DNA from: Paramecium sonneborni
Taxonomy: Eukaryota; Ciliophora; Oligohymenophorea; Peniculida; Parameciidae
Assembly: GCA_905182985.1 (NCBI GenBank)
Contig: CAJJDN010000076.1
Coordinates: 115,522 to 179,521 of the forward strand
Direction of reading: 5' to 3'
DNA length: 64,000 bases
The translations under genes were made by a program, and so were the position numbers. The notes beneath the pieces were generated by a model. The model did no database searches, was not told where the DNA came from, and saw nothing but the letters and a program-made list of their open reading frames with translations. Below are positions 51,606 to 63,814 of this stretch, in pieces; within the stretch, counting starts at the first letter, position 1, and every line of letters starts with the position of its first letter.

Positions 51606-51606
51606 N

Positions 51607-52235
51607 TACTTTTTAAGCTGGTATAGTACTGTCAGCAATTGAAATAGCAGATAAATCTGGATTGTTAAATTTATCCACAATTTAAGAATATTCCTATGCT
51701 ACTTGATTGGCATCTAATTCTAATTGTTATTTGATAATGTTCCTTTATTTATGTTATTCTGGAACCTTCAAAGCTACTGAATACCTCTCTAACATGTCTT
51801 TGATATTTGAAGATTAATATACTTAATACTTTATCTTTTAAATGAGACATATCATCAAAGAGATCATTTTCATTTAGTAAACGCTAATGTTGTAATTTTT
51901 ATGATTCAAATTTCTTGTTCTCTTCTCCAAAGGTTAATCGAGCAAGTGCATCTTTTTTTGGTGGTGGATCCAAATCAAACTTTGGTTAGATTGGATTAAG
52001 AAACATCTTATCATGTCTTGATTATTCATTTAAAAACTATAATTTGTTATTAATTCACTACATTTGAGGATTCGTTAAGACTGCCTAATATTTATTCATC
52101 AACATGTGATACTCTTTCTAAAGGATTTTTATATTTATTCATAATATCCTACACAGATGGTCTTGATGGATTAGATTATGAATTATTTTTTGGGCTAGAT
52201 GCTCCACTAGATCTGAAAAATGGATTCTAAAACAT
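51607..52235 (-). CDS. Coiled-coil protein 5' part, assembly copy
   Basis: The same start (MFQNPFFRSSGASS) and sequence as 50368-50996, truncated at the N at 51606. It is an assembly duplicate. Confidence 0.75.
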
Positions 52236-52330
52236 ATTTTAATTTATTATATATATATATATTATGTTCTGTTTTTTCAATCGAATAAACATATATTTTA
52301 TTGAATAATTGTTAATTTGTATTTTAAATA

Positions 52331-53195
52331 TCAACAATCCACAGTTGAACTAAATCCCATATAACTCAAATGATCTTGAATTGATGGAACAAGGACTGAA
52401 TCTGAACAATTAGGATCTTCATCTAATTAGCAAATGGTATATGAAGTCTTGTGATACCAGATTTCTCTATCAACGTGATTGAATCCAAAGTTTTCGGGTG
52501 GAACCTATGATTATCTAATATAATATTTACATGTGGAACAACATCCTTATCATGAACAACTCTGAAATGGGTAACTTTTGTGAATGATGAGAAATAGTTA
52601 TAATAAGCTGTATCACCAACTCTTGGTAAACCAAAGGTAGTCAATTAAACTGTATATCCAGCAATAGCTAATTCAGTTGTATATAAAGTAGCCATAGCAG
52701 CTCCCAAAGAATGACCAGTTACATGGATGTTAGCTTTTGGATACATTCCTCTGTATTTAGTGAACAAAGTATCAACTTAAGATTTAATTGAATTAAAAGC
52801 ATCCAAAAATCCACTGTGAACTTAACAATTACATGCTGTGTTGTAATGAACTTTATCAAATTGGATGTTGTCCAACCAATTTTAAATATTACTAGAACCT
52901 CTGAAAACAACTGTAATAGCATTATATGTGGGATTGTAGGCAATATATCCTTTAGTACCCTAATATTATATATTATTAATTATCTTACAGCTATATTGTT
53001 CTCAAATACTAAAGGCTTTTCAATATTTGGATAATTTGTGCTTACATATCCTACAGTCCATGTGTTAATGGCTGTGTCTGGACAATAAGCAGCAAATGAG
53101 AGAGCAGCTTCTTCTGTTGCTAATACCTCATTATACACAAAAGCACTATTCACTGCTGTTGCTAAGATGACCAAAATCAAAACTTATGATCTCAT
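52331..53195 (-). CDS. Secreted class-3 lipase
   Basis: The signal peptide MRSQVLILVILATAVNSA is followed by an alpha/beta-hydrolase lipase of the fungal (class 3) type: SFAAYCPDTAINTW, ITVVFRGSSNIQNWLDNI (oxyanion region FRGS), CQVHSGFLDAF, nucleophile elbow VTGHSLGAAMATLY, FGLPRVGDTAYYNYF, HDKDVVPHVPP (catalytic Asp), a closing HVDREIWYHK and QDHLSYMGFSS (catalytic His). Introns of 29 and about 27 nt; the second interrupts after VVPH. Cysteines near the end suggest disulphides. It is expected to hydrolyse lipid esters outside the cell or in food vacuoles. A second lipase follows at 53842-54685. Confidence 0.93.
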
Positions 53196-53841
53196 TTGGA
53201 TTTTATTTATTTAAATATTCTCTATTTCAAATCTCCTCTTATAATCCCCTATTATTCTAACATATTTATTATAATTTGCATCATAAGATATGTACTTTAT
53301 TATGAATAACACGACATTTATTTCAAAAATTATACATTTCTCAAATATATATTTATATATAAATTCTTAATTCATTACATCTCAATCTCCATTCTCAATT
53401 CTCTTTACTCACTATCATACTTATTTTTAGAATTTAAATTCTATCAAATTCACTTCATTTTCTTCTAATTAATCAATTTAACGAACACATTGTCTTTTAT
53501 CAAATTTTCTTATATATTTCTCAATTTTAGTATTTCTGAATCTTTTTGAGATTGTCTAATAACATTTATAATGAAAATCATTTATAAGAGTAAAGAAAAT
53601 AAATTTAAGTATTTTATTTTTTTATTTCTTTAAACTTAAATATATATAATTAAACTATTTTAGTAAGGGTTATTGTTGATTTATAATACTCAATTTAAAT
53701 TATCAAATATCAATTAAAAGATAAACTTTTATAGTTAGAAAAGACATTCTTTAGACATTCTACTAAAATAAATATAATGAAAATTATATTAATAAAAATA
53801 TATAAAATAATTTGAATGATGTCATATAAAATTTACTATTA
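53196..53841. other. AT-rich intergenic region
   Basis: A 645-bp spacer between the tandem lipases, pyrimidine-rich on the plus strand near 53200-53500. No coding frame, repeat or RNA-like fold was evident. It presumably includes the promoter of the first lipase. Confidence 0.5.
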
Positions 53842-54685
53842 TCATACTATCATTTAAGAATGACAAGAATTACTAGACCAACCTAAATATGTCAAATGAT
53901 CATTCAAATTTGGATATTAAACAGATGCTGAACATGAATGATCTTCTCCTTTTACTTCTTGACAAACAATATAATTTATTCCATCTTTATACCAAATTTC
54001 AGTATTAACATGTTCAAAATCATATTTACCAGGTGGTAAATGAGGTGCAACATCTTTTTTATTAGTCAACCTTGAATGTGTTACTTTTAATGTTGAAAAC
54101 CAATCATAAAAATCTGAATCTCCTACTCTTGGAGAACCAACAGTTACAAGTGTCACTTTAATACCTATCATAGATAATTCACTTGCAAATAATGTAGCCA
54201 TGGCACCTCCTAATGAATGTCCTGTAATATGATATTTAGCATATGGATATTTAATTCTATACTCTCCTAGTAATACATCTAAATGAATTTTCAAAGATGT
54301 GTAGGCTGCAAAGAAACCTTCATGAACTTAACATTTGCATATAGGATTGAATTCAATTTTCTTTGCATCTATGTCAGCAATGAAATTCTTTAAGTTTTAT
54401 GACCCTCTAAATACAACTGTTATAGCTTAAGAATGTTGATTATAAGCAATATAACCCCTTGTTTCCTATTTTTTATTAAAATATATATAATACCAGCTCT
54501 GTATTCTCGAATATTTATATTCTACTCAAGTTAGGATATTATTCACTTATAGTGCCAACATTCCAATTTAAAATGTCTTCTAAATTACAGTAAGCTGCAA
54601 AAGAAAATGCTGTTAATTAATTAGCTAAAGCTGGATCATAATTAAATGCACTAGCAATTCCTAAAAGTACAAACAAAATTTTCAT
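53842..54685 (-). CDS. Secreted class-3 lipase (second copy of family)
   Basis: The signal peptide MKILFVLLGIASAFNYD is followed by AFSFAAYCNLEDILNWNVG, a 28-nt intron, YIAYNQHSQAITVVFRGSQ, CQVHEGFFAAYTSL, nucleophile elbow ITGHSLGGAMATLFASEL, VGSPRVGDSDFYDWF, KKDVAPHLPP (Asp), FEHVNTEIWYKDG and NDHLTYLGWSS (His). It ends HSQMIV before TGA 53842-53844. The full triad is visible. It is clearly a diverged paralogue of the neighbour at 52331 (same layout, different sequence), so this is a true tandem family pair, unlike the assembly copies. Confidence 0.93.
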
Positions 54686-55088
54686 TTTTTTATATATTAC
54701 CTTCATGACGTATCCCGTCCACAATTTATACTTAACAATTTATATTATATAATATTATTAAATTTTATATTTTTGATTCGTCATAACTTTATTGCGTTAG
54801 CATTAATCCATTTTAATTATTTTAATCCCAAAAAACAATTATCAAATCATTTTTTAAATTAATGAATAAGTTTTTTTCAAATTAATATGATTGATGTCAA
54901 TAAGGTCTCCTTACAAATTAAATATAATTTTTCTACTTCAATAAAATCCATAATAACATATAATTCCACAAATTTACACTCATTGATAATTATTTACAAA
55001 TGTTACATTCTCTTAGCTACTCTTTATAAATGAATGTAATTTTTAATCGAATAAATAATTAATAAATAATTTTCTGTTATTAACATAA
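54686..55088. other. Divergent intergenic region
   Basis: About 400 bp between the starts of the second lipase and the gene at 55089. AT-rich, no features seen; it should hold both promoters. Confidence 0.5.
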
Positions 55089-55976
55089 ATGAACCGCAGT
55101 TATTACAATAAATCCAACAGTAATTTAACTCCTGGTAAAACAAAGTCATAAAATGTAACTTAGATTTAGTTGTAAGATAATTAATTAAATTCAAGAAACA
55201 TTAGCAAATATATTAGAGATTCTTCTACTGAAAACAATAAAAGAGGAGATAATTTATTGAATGCATTAATTCAACAGTCTTAATAAGCAATTCAATCAGC
55301 TAGACAATTTAGTATTGATAGACCAATTAAGACATCTCCTATTGAAACGTAATTTAATAATTAATTATGTAGCTCCCCTCATATTCAAAAAAAAGTAATC
55401 AGCACTTCATAATCTTTATCATCATAAATTAAAAAAAGCACAGATTTACAATAAAGAAATAGTGCTTAATTTGATAGACTTCTCAATGAAAATACTTCAT
55501 TGTTGATGCGAATCTAAGAATTAGAATAAAAAGTAAGAAATTGATTTAACAAGTGAGAATCAATTACTATAAATGAAATGCTAGTGCAGCAATCAAAACA
55601 ATAAAAGATAATAAGAAAACCTACTCAAATAGCATAATTAAAATAAAGGTGATTTAGATGAATTCTTATAATCACATCATTGTAATGAAAACGAAAATAG
55701 AATATTAAAAGAATTAATTAATAGGTAATCTTCTATTATGCATATTCCATCAGTTATATAAACACTTTCACTTATTAAATGAACTTATAGTATATAAATA
55801 ATTATATATAACAATTTTTAATGTTTCATTAAAAGCTCAATAATATTTAAAATTGTCTTGTTCTATTACGAATTTATCCTATCTACTTCTATTTCAACTC
55901 TAATATTCCTACTAATCCAGTTAATAATCTTAGTTATAATGCTCGTAATCCTAAAATATACACAGAAGTAAATTGA
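55089..55976 (+). CDS. Coiled-coil Ser/Asn-rich protein
   Basis: It begins MNRSYYNKSNSNLTPGKTKS and has a disordered Ser/Asn/Gln-rich N-terminal half, then a short coiled coil (QFDRLLNENTSLLMRIQELE), a 25-nt intron and QNNKRQQENLLKQHNQN with NENENRILKELINRQ. A last block ending NLSYNARNPKIYTEVN before TGA 55974-55976 seems to belong to the gene, but the segment 55735-55890 linking them is unclear; translation could instead stop at TGA 55780-55782. No domain was recognised. Confidence 0.6.
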
Positions 55977-56107
55977 TTGAATTATTATTAAGATACAGAT
56001 TTTCATATTCTATATAACAATTATTAGAAATACATTGAATCTGCAATAGATGATCTATTTAAATTTGTTTTCTATCTTGAATTAATTAGATCAATATTTT
56101 TATAATG

Positions 56108-56583
56108 TCATATAAAATTTTTATATCTTTCTGTCTTTATGATATCTTAATCATTTCTTCTTAGATTCTAAATAATCTCTTAACATATCTATTATTTCAC
56201 TTCGTTTTTAATACCTTTTACTTCAATTATTATATTGTTAAATAATAAGTTTTATTTGCTCCCCATTTTTTTACGGTCTTCTTATAAGGCTTTTTCATAT
56301 TTTTATAATTTATGTAGTTTAAAAACCATTTCTTTAACTGCTGCCTGATTATCAAGAATAATAATTAAAATACTCCTTCTATTCTTATTTTTCTCTTCGA
56401 GCTTTTAAATCTAAAACATTAACCTTTCCAAATGATTTATTAAATGAAACTATAGTTGATTCACTCTTTTCTTCCTAAATTAATATTATAAAATTACTTC
56501 TTTTTCTATTGTTCTGACAGTTTTCTAATCTACCTAATCCACATACTTTTATACCATCTGATGTCTTTCTTATATTTTTCCAT
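56108..56583 (-). CDS. Hypothetical helical protein
   Basis: Introns of 23 and 22 nt join MEKIQERHQMVQKYVDQVDQ, EEKSESTIVSFNKSFGK, LEEKNKNRRSILIIILDNQ and VKEMVFKLHKLQKYEKALQE, with a charged helical C-terminus ending IIKTERYKNFI before TGA 56108-56110. The first in-frame ATG is at 56583. The frame stays open upstream to about 56670 (RTVSPDNSIASINDE) without another ATG, so a 5' exon may be missing. The family is unknown. A truncated assembly copy is at 57390-57831. Confidence 0.6.
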
Positions 56584-57254
56584 TTCATCATTTATACTAG
56601 CTATTGAATTATCAGGACTTACGGTTCTATTAAAATTATTGATCCTCCTTTTTTTTTTCGATTCTTTATATCAATTAATTATAATTTTATAATATATTTA
56701 AAATAAATTATTCTTTTTTTATTATCTAGATGTTTAAATTTATACAATTAAGCTTATATATTTTGAATTTAGTTTGATGAATGATTTTACCAAAATTATT
56801 TATAGATAACCTTTCTATCAATTCTATTAACAATCCTTAAACCCAGATATAATTAAAAATTTTTAGTTTATTTTCTGAATATATATTCATATGAAAATAA
56901 TTTTATTTATTTTTCATCAAGAATAAATTACTTTCTATTAAGAATTAGATCGACAATTAGGAATCTAATTTTTGTAAATTTTTAGATTTAAAAATGAATA
57001 TAGTTCTTAAAAAATATTTATTAAAATAAAAATATGGTAATAAAATTACTTAATTATGTCATATTAAGTAGAAGATATTTTAAATTTCCAATTAATAGTT
57101 TTTATCTTAAATCAAAATTGGTTACATATATCATTTATTTTCAATATATATACAATCAATTTCAAGAGGAGAACATAATATTTTGTATTGTATTTAGATA
57201 TATAAACCTTATTAAAATAATAAAAAATTTATATTCAGTGATTATTACCAAAAA

Positions 57255-57388
57255 TCAAATACTTTATTCTTATTTCTTTTTTTTTATTAGAACAAGCTCT
57301 TTAAATTTATTTTCAATCACATGTTTAAATTTCTTTTCCTTAGATGATTTATTTTTTAGGTTATTTCTGGCATTTATGAACCAATTTA
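57255..57388 (-). CDS. Homeodomain protein 3' end, assembly copy
   Basis: The last codons of the TALE-type gene (helix 3 tail and C-terminus to the TGA at 57255-57257), cut at the N at 57389. It is an assembly duplicate. Confidence 0.7.
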
Positions 57389-57389
57389 N

Positions 57390-57831
57390 ATATCTTAATC
57401 ATTTCTTCTTAGATTCTAAATAATCTCTTAACATATCTATTATTTCACTTCGTTTTTAATACCTTTTACTTCAATTATTATATTGTTAAATAATAAGTTT
57501 TATTTGCTCCCCATTTTTTTACGGTCTTCTTATAAGGCTTTTTCATATTTTTATAATTTATGTAGTTTAAAAACCATTTCTTTAACTGCTGCCTGATTAT
57601 CAAGAATAATAATTAAAATACTCCTTCTATTCTTATTTTTCTCTTCGAGCTTTTAAATCTAAAACATTAACCTTTCCAAATGATTTATTAAATGAAACTA
57701 TAGTTGATTCACTCTTTTCTTCCTAAATTAATATTATAAAATTACTTCTTTTTCTATTGTTCTGACAGTTTTCTAATCTACCTAATCCACATACTTTTAT
57801 ACCATCTGATGTCTTTCTTATATTTTTCCAT
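57390..57831 (-). CDS. Hypothetical helical protein, truncated assembly copy
   Basis: A copy of the gene at 56108-56583 lacking its last residues because it begins at the N at 57389. It is an assembly duplicate. Confidence 0.7.
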
Positions 57832-58502
57832 TTCATCATTTATACTAGCTATTGAATTATCAGGACTTACGGTTCTATTAAAATTATTGATCCTCCTTTT
57901 TTTTTTCGATTCTTTATATCAATTAATTATAATTTTATAATATATTTAAAATAAATTATTCTTTTTTTATTATCTAGATGTTTAAATTTATACAATTAAG
58001 CTTATATATTTTGAATTTAGTTTGATGAATGATTTTACCAAAATTATTTATAGATAACCTTTCTATCAATTCTATTAACAATCCTTAAACCCAGATATAA
58101 TTAAAAATTTTTAGTTTATTTTCTGAATATATATTCATATGAAAATAATTTTATTTATTTTTCATCAAGAATAAATTACTTTCTATTAAGAATTAGATCG
58201 ACAATTAGGAATCTAATTTTTGTAAATTTTTAGATTTAAAAATGAATATAGTTCTTAAAAAATATTTATTAAAATAAAAATATGGTAATAAAATTACTTA
58301 ATTATGTCATATTAAGTAGAAGATATTTTAAATTTCCAATTAATAGTTTTTATCTTAAATCAAAATTGGTTACATATATCATTTATTTTCAATATATATA
58401 CAATCAATTTCAAGAGGAGAACATAATATTTTGTATTGTATTTAGATATATAAACCTTATTAAAATAATAAAAAATTTATATTCAGTGATTATTACCAAA
58501 AA

Positions 58503-59303
58503 TCAAATACTTTATTCTTATTTCTTTTTTTTTATTAGAACAAGCTCTTTAAATTTATTTTCAATCACATGTTTAAATTTCTTTTCCTTAGATGATTTAT
58601 TTTTTAGGTTATTTCTGGCATTTATGAACCAATTTAAAACCTGAATATAATAGAGAAATCATATTTACTTATTTATTGGTAAGTTTAGTTTATAGAACTA
58701 ATTATTCAACTTATTATGGCTTTGGATACGGGTTATTGTAATTTTCAATTAACCATTTCTTAAGTATCATATTTGCAGATTTAGAATAAGTCCTTTTTGT
58801 ATTACCTAAATTAGGATATTAATGGTTTATACTTGGATAATTGGATAATAATTACAATCTCTAAATGTCTTCATATAGTTTTATTTTGTTTTAAATTTAG
58901 GTTGTGATTTCCTAAAAAAATTAAGTTGTTTGATTTTGAGTGAATGTACTATATATTTTTTCATCAATCATTCTCTATTTTAATCTTGTAAAAAACTTTT
59001 TATGTAAATTTAGCTTGTCAACCGTCTATGATAATGTTTAACAAACGATACATTTGTTTCTAAAGTAAATTCTAAATCAATAGAATCGTTTTTTTTAATT
59101 TTTTCTTCTTTTTAAATTTATCCTGTTTATTGTTGGGTAATCCAACTAAAGCAAATACTTTCTAGGCTGTTTATCTCTTATATTGTTTATTGGGCTTTTG
59201 CTTCATTAACTATAAGGTTTAGACTTTATATAATACCTTATTATAAGATTTATTGGTATGAAGATTCTTTTATACTATCTTCCATATTAGTTTAGAAATA
59301 CAT
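58503..59303 (-). CDS. TALE-type homeodomain protein, assembly copy
   Basis: A full-length copy identical to 59649-60449, described there. Because the entire 1.15-kb block is repeated around a single N, this is probably the same locus. Confidence 0.75.
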
Positions 59304-59648
59304 ATTTGATGAAGGGANAAATTACTTTCTATTAAGAATTAGATCGACAATTAGGAATCTAATTTTTGTAAATTTTTAGATTTAAAAATGAATATAGTTC
59401 TTAAAAAATATTTATTAAAATAAAAATATGGTAATAAAATTACTTAATTATGTCATATTAAGTAGAAGATATTTTAAATTTCCAATTAATAGTTTTTATC
59501 TTAAATCAAAATTGGTTACATATATCATTTATTTTCAATATATATACAATCAATTTCAAGAGGAGAACATAATATTTTGTATTGTATTTAGATATATAAA
59601 CCTTATTAAAATAATAAAAAATTTATATTCAGTGATTATTACCAAAAA

Positions 59649-60449
59649 TCAAATACTTTATTCTTATTTCTTTTTTTTTATTAGAACAAGCTCTTTAAAT
59701 TTATTTTCAATCACATGTTTAAATTTCTTTTCCTTAGATGATTTATTTTTTAGGTTATTTCTGGCATTTATGAACCAATTTAAAACCTGAATATAATAGA
59801 GAAATCATATTTACTTATTTATTGGTAAGTTTAGTTTATAGAACTAATTATTCAACTTATTATGGCTTTGGATACGGGTTATTGTAATTTTCAATTAACC
59901 ATTTCTTAAGTATCATATTTGCAGATTTAGAATAAGTCCTTTTTGTATTACCTAAATTAGGATATTAATGGTTTATACTTGGATAATTGGATAATAATTA
60001 CAATCTCTAAATGTCTTCATATAGTTTTATTTTGTTTTAAATTTAGGTTGTGATTTCCTAAAAAAATTAAGTTGTTTGATTTTGAGTGAATGTACTATAT
60101 ATTTTTTCATCAATCATTCTCTATTTTAATCTTGTAAAAAACTTTTTATGTAAATTTAGCTTGTCAACCGTCTATGATAATGTTTAACAAACGATACATT
60201 TGTTTCTAAAGTAAATTCTAAATCAATAGAATCGTTTTTTTTAATTTTTTCTTCTTTTTAAATTTATCCTGTTTATTGTTGGGTAATCCAACTAAAGCAA
60301 ATACTTTCTAGGCTGTTTATCTCTTATATTGTTTATTGGGCTTTTGCTTCATTAACTATAAGGTTTAGACTTTATATAATACCTTATTATAAGATTTATT
60401 GGTATGAAGATTCTTTTATACTATCTTCCATATTAGTTTAGAAATACAT
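59649..60449 (-). CDS. TALE-type homeodomain protein
   Basis: The N-terminus is MYFQTNMEDSIKESSYQQIL (a second ATG gives MEDSIKE). Helical regions follow (LNLHKKFFTRLKQRMIDEKI, FFQEITTQIQNKIKLYEDIQ), then a homeodomain: TKRTYSKSANMILKKWLIEN, YNNPYPKPQQVEQLVLQT, a 28-nt intron, and VLNWFINARNNLKNKSSKEK. NPYP between helices 1 and 2 and NWFINAR in helix 3 are the signatures of the three-amino-acid-loop-extension class, so DNA binding is expected. Other introns include 26 nt. It ends with a basic Lys-rich tail (KKKKQEQSI) before TGA 59649-59651. About 240 residues. The plus-strand open frame here is a shadow. Confidence 0.85.
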
Positions 60450-60463
60450 ATTTGATGAAGGGA

Positions 60464-61055
60464 TCTTTTTATTTTTAAAAATGATTAAATTCAAGTCAAA
60501 ATTTTACTGATTGATAGCATATCAGCAGAAGGATGACGCATGCATTAAATCAATATTATAAATAAATTTGATACAAAAATTATTTGTTTTCCTCTATAAT
60601 GATTTGTTTTCTGTATTATATCTGGAATAAATTATTAGTTTAGAATTAATTTTAAACTATTAAACTTAGAAATAAGTTGACGCATTATAAAAAATTATTA
60701 TTACAAGTGAATTAAATAAGTAATTCTTATGTTATGCTTATTAATAATAAAAGGAATTGATATAATTAAACCTAAGAAATCAGATTATAAAATAAAATTC
60801 AAAAATATTATTGAAAAATATATTTATTCTAATAGATTGAAGGGAATTAAAAATTGGTATAAAGAAGTAAATAAATATCATTTTTGAAAGATATAGAAGG
60901 CCATAATAGATGGCTTCAACCAAGAGGATTAAAATGCTTAAAATTTGTTTCTTTAATTTTTTTATTATTATATTGACAAATCTCTTTAAAAAATGATTTA
61001 TTTTATTCTATTATCTTATTTTTATTCTTAGTATTCACATTAATAAATATAATTT
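60464..61055. other. AT-rich intergenic region
   Basis: No coding frame was recognised in this 590-bp spacer between divergent genes. It presumably includes both promoters. Confidence 0.45.
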
Positions 61056-62090
61056 ATGAATTAAAAACCTAAATGTCAAAAGTAATAAGATAAATCTATT
61101 AGTTTTGTTGACGTTAGATAAGGTGTTGCATTAAATTAGAAAGATTATTATAATTTCTGTAGATTAAATAAATCCTTTGTGTTTGTATTAGCTTTGGAAG
61201 AAAAAAGTTAGAATACATTAAGAAATACATATCAATCAATACTAAGAAAATAAAATAATTGTAACAGATTCGAAGAGATTAAATAACAATATGAATAAAA
61301 AGTTGAATACATTTTGAAACTTAAGTTAATAAAGATTTTAGATTAAATAAATATTTTATAAGAAATAAAGTTATTAAAATTCAAATCTTTTGATAAAAAA
61401 GAATTTTAATAATGTTGTTAAGCTATTTTTAGTAAAAAAATGGAACATTTATTTTATAGAATTATTGTTTTTCGTATTCATCACTTAATTTTATATATTG
61501 TATTAAATTAAATAGATAATATTACTACTTTAGATAGAACTTCTGATTTTAAAAACTTGGGATTTGTTTTATGAAATTGAATTTGATAAAAAAGGATAAA
61601 AATCTACTTTATTCAGCTGATTATTACTTTTCATTAAAAATTGTGGAAATTGAAAAAATTTAACGCTGTTGTGATTTTTGAAAAGACCTGTAAAATGTTT
61701 ATTATGCACATAGTATTCTTTCTAGTAAGGATTTAAGTTTTCATTCATATAAATTCACTAATGGAGTTTTTATACTTCTTCAATATATGGAAGGGTTGAC
61801 TGAAGAGAAATGATTAATTACTTTAAATAAAAGATGAAACTTTGATGACAACAAACCATATTAATTATACTATAACAATTTGGTAAAAAGAGAATAATTA
61901 GTGGATTATTTAATAAGTTATTTAAACTAATCGAGATAAGGAAATTGCAAGTATTTTTCAAAAAGGGAATGATGATTTGGGAAGATGTAGGAGTTTTATA
62001 ATATAAAAAATTAGATTATCAGATGTAGATTAATTGATCGTTTTATTTTAGTTTAAGAAAGTGAGAATAAGTAATTGCATATACAAATTT
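61056..62090 (+). CDS. Hypothetical protein, multi-exon, 3' end uncertain
   Basis: The first exon is long and coding-like: MNQKPKCQKQQDKSISFVDV, NFCRLNKSFVFVLALEEKS, EIKQQYEQKVEYILKLKLIK, KKMEHLFYRIIVFRIHHLIL. A 29-nt intron leads to DKNLLYSADYYFSLKIVEIE. A very short 18-nt intron then gives YLQNVYYAHSILSSKDLSFH. A later block, NDQLLQIKDETLMTTNHINY to IASIFQKGNDDLGRCRSFII and LSDVDQLIVLF, is in another frame and would need a 40-nt intron. No family was recognised. The 3' limit is a guess; it converges on the gene ending at 62171. Confidence 0.5.
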
Positions 62091-62170
62091 ATAAAAATAA
62101 ATAAATAAATAAAGTTTACAGTTTTTAAGCGAATTATAAATATAACAATATTATTTAATATGAATAGATA

Positions 62171-63728
62171 TCAATAAGGTCTTGGTCTAATCAATTATTC
62201 ATACTATTTCTAAATGTAAGGATTCTAATTATTGAAGGGAATAGGATTTGTAAGAGGATTATGATTCTAATGTATAGCATTTTATCCTGCTCCTCTTAAA
62301 GCTTATCCTCGACTAACTTGAGAAACATTACTCAAATTTTAATTAATTGTATTCATTTCATCTTATTTTAATTAAGCTAAAGATTATTATTTTAATAAAT
62401 AATCTTATTTTGGAGGTAATTAACTAAATAAATAAATACAATACCCCACTTATGGAGACCATCCAATTATTTTTGCATTTAATTATGCTTCTTATTTTTT
62501 ATATGCTTATAAATCTAACATATTCATAGATTTTTCTTATCTTCCCATTCTGAGTTGTTTTAATCTCTATTCCTCTCTTAAATAAAGATTATTGATACTT
62601 TTCAATTCTTTATTGATCTAAATATTCTTTATATTATCGTTACTATTCTACTTAATCTACTTTCCTTTAAACTAAGAATTAATTATAATTTGAGAGCTGA
62701 ATATAAACATATTATTATTACATCTTCTAATCTTTATTTATTTAATTCTTATTTAACATTCTTCTCTTATACTTTTCCTTATTCTCTATCATCTAACATC
62801 TTTTTGTTCACATTTAGTGTTTGTCTATATTCTTCTTATCTTTTTAATACTCTATCTAATTCATCTTAAAGTAATTTTCTTTAATAAGCATCCATATTTT
62901 TAGCAATTAAAGATTCTAATTGAGCTTATCTCTCTAATAATGGTTATAAGACATTATCAATATGCATTTTTTATAATTAAGCTTAATTTTATGAACATAA
63001 CTTATAAAACTAATTATTATATATAAATCTTATACATTTTTATAATTCTCTTCTTTTATTAATTCTTTTTCAGCATTTCTTTTATTCAATTCCTAAATTT
63101 CTATTTAATCATTTCTAAATCTTTCTCTTTCTTCCATATGTCTTAATTATGATAATTTAAGATCTGCATCTTATTCTTTAGCCCATTACTCTTTTTATAA
63201 TCTTCGTTATAAGAAATCTTATTCCATTCTTCTTCTATTTTCATCTAAAGCTTATTATTCCCATTCCAATTTTTATTATCTCAAATCCATTTCTCTTATT
63301 AAGGAATCTTATTTTTATTTATCATAAATAGAAGAAATGCCCTTTTACAATACAGCTTTATCTTCTAAGAATTTTCTTTATTCTTCTTAGAATTTCATTT
63401 ATCTTCTTTTCATTTCTTCTGCATCTTCATATTTTTATTCTAATTCTTTCTATTTTAATTATAATTACTCAAGCATTTTTCTATCTAATTCAGTCCTAAA
63501 TCAATTAAATATAAATAAAGTACAATAATTCTTTTTTTCTAAGATTCAATATATCTTTTTCATTTCGTTAAATTTCTTATCCAATTTCATACATATGATG
63601 TTCTATTCCATACCATTCAGACTTTAAACCCTTTTTTATTATAAATGTTTATTTACTTGAACATCTTTTGGATAATGACGTCTTGTTTATGTTTAATTTT
63701 ATGTAACATTCATTGGATCAGTTTCCAT
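62171..63728 (-). CDS. Long coiled-coil protein (cilium-type)
   Basis: It starts METDPMNVTQNQTQTRRHYP. Most of the protein is an uninterrupted charged coiled coil: RTELDRKMLEQLQLKQKELE, EEMKRRQMKFQEEQRKFLED, REMDLRQQKLEWEQQALDEN, RHMEERERFRNDQIEIQELN, QPLLERQAQLESLIAKNMDA. A short Pro/Asn/Gly-rich end follows (RGQALRGAGQNAIHQNHNPL) finishing YEQLIRPRPY before TGA 62171-62173. Introns of 21-26 nt interrupt it four or more times. About 470 residues. The pattern resembles axonemal or basal-body coiled-coil proteins, but no specific family could be named. Confidence 0.75.
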
Positions 63729-63814
63729 TTTTATTAATAATAATTAATAATAAATAAAGAGTATTAATTCTTCATTAAAATTATTTATAAAGAAAACAAA
63801 ATAATTGAAAATTG

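Larger units (their letters stand above)
50368..52844. repeat. Duplicated 1.24-kb block around a single N
   Basis: 50368-51605 and 51607-52844 read the same (shift 1239) with one N at 51606. It contains the 5' part of the coiled-coil gene and the 3' part of the first lipase. It is an unmerged contig overlap. Confidence 0.9.
56142..58636. repeat. Duplicated 1.25-kb block around a single N
   Basis: 56142-57388 and 57390-58636 read the same (shift 1248) with one N at 57389. Together with the next block this places part of the region three times in the window. Confidence 0.9.
58173..60463. repeat. Duplicated 1.15-kb block around a single N
   Basis: 58173-59317 and 59319-60463 read the same (shift 1146) with one N at 59318. 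It contains the whole homeodomain gene, so the gene appears twice in full. It is an unmerged contig overlap. Confidence 0.9.

Noticed and set aside
52816..53034. Plus-strand ORF over the lipase
   Set aside because: Antisense to the lipase signal-peptide and FRGS region, which are unmistakable on the minus strand.
57034..57388. Plus-strand 120-codon ORF present three times
   Set aside because: It is antisense to the C-terminus and 3' flank of the homeodomain gene and has shadow-like Ile/Phe/Tyr composition; its repetition follows the assembly duplication.
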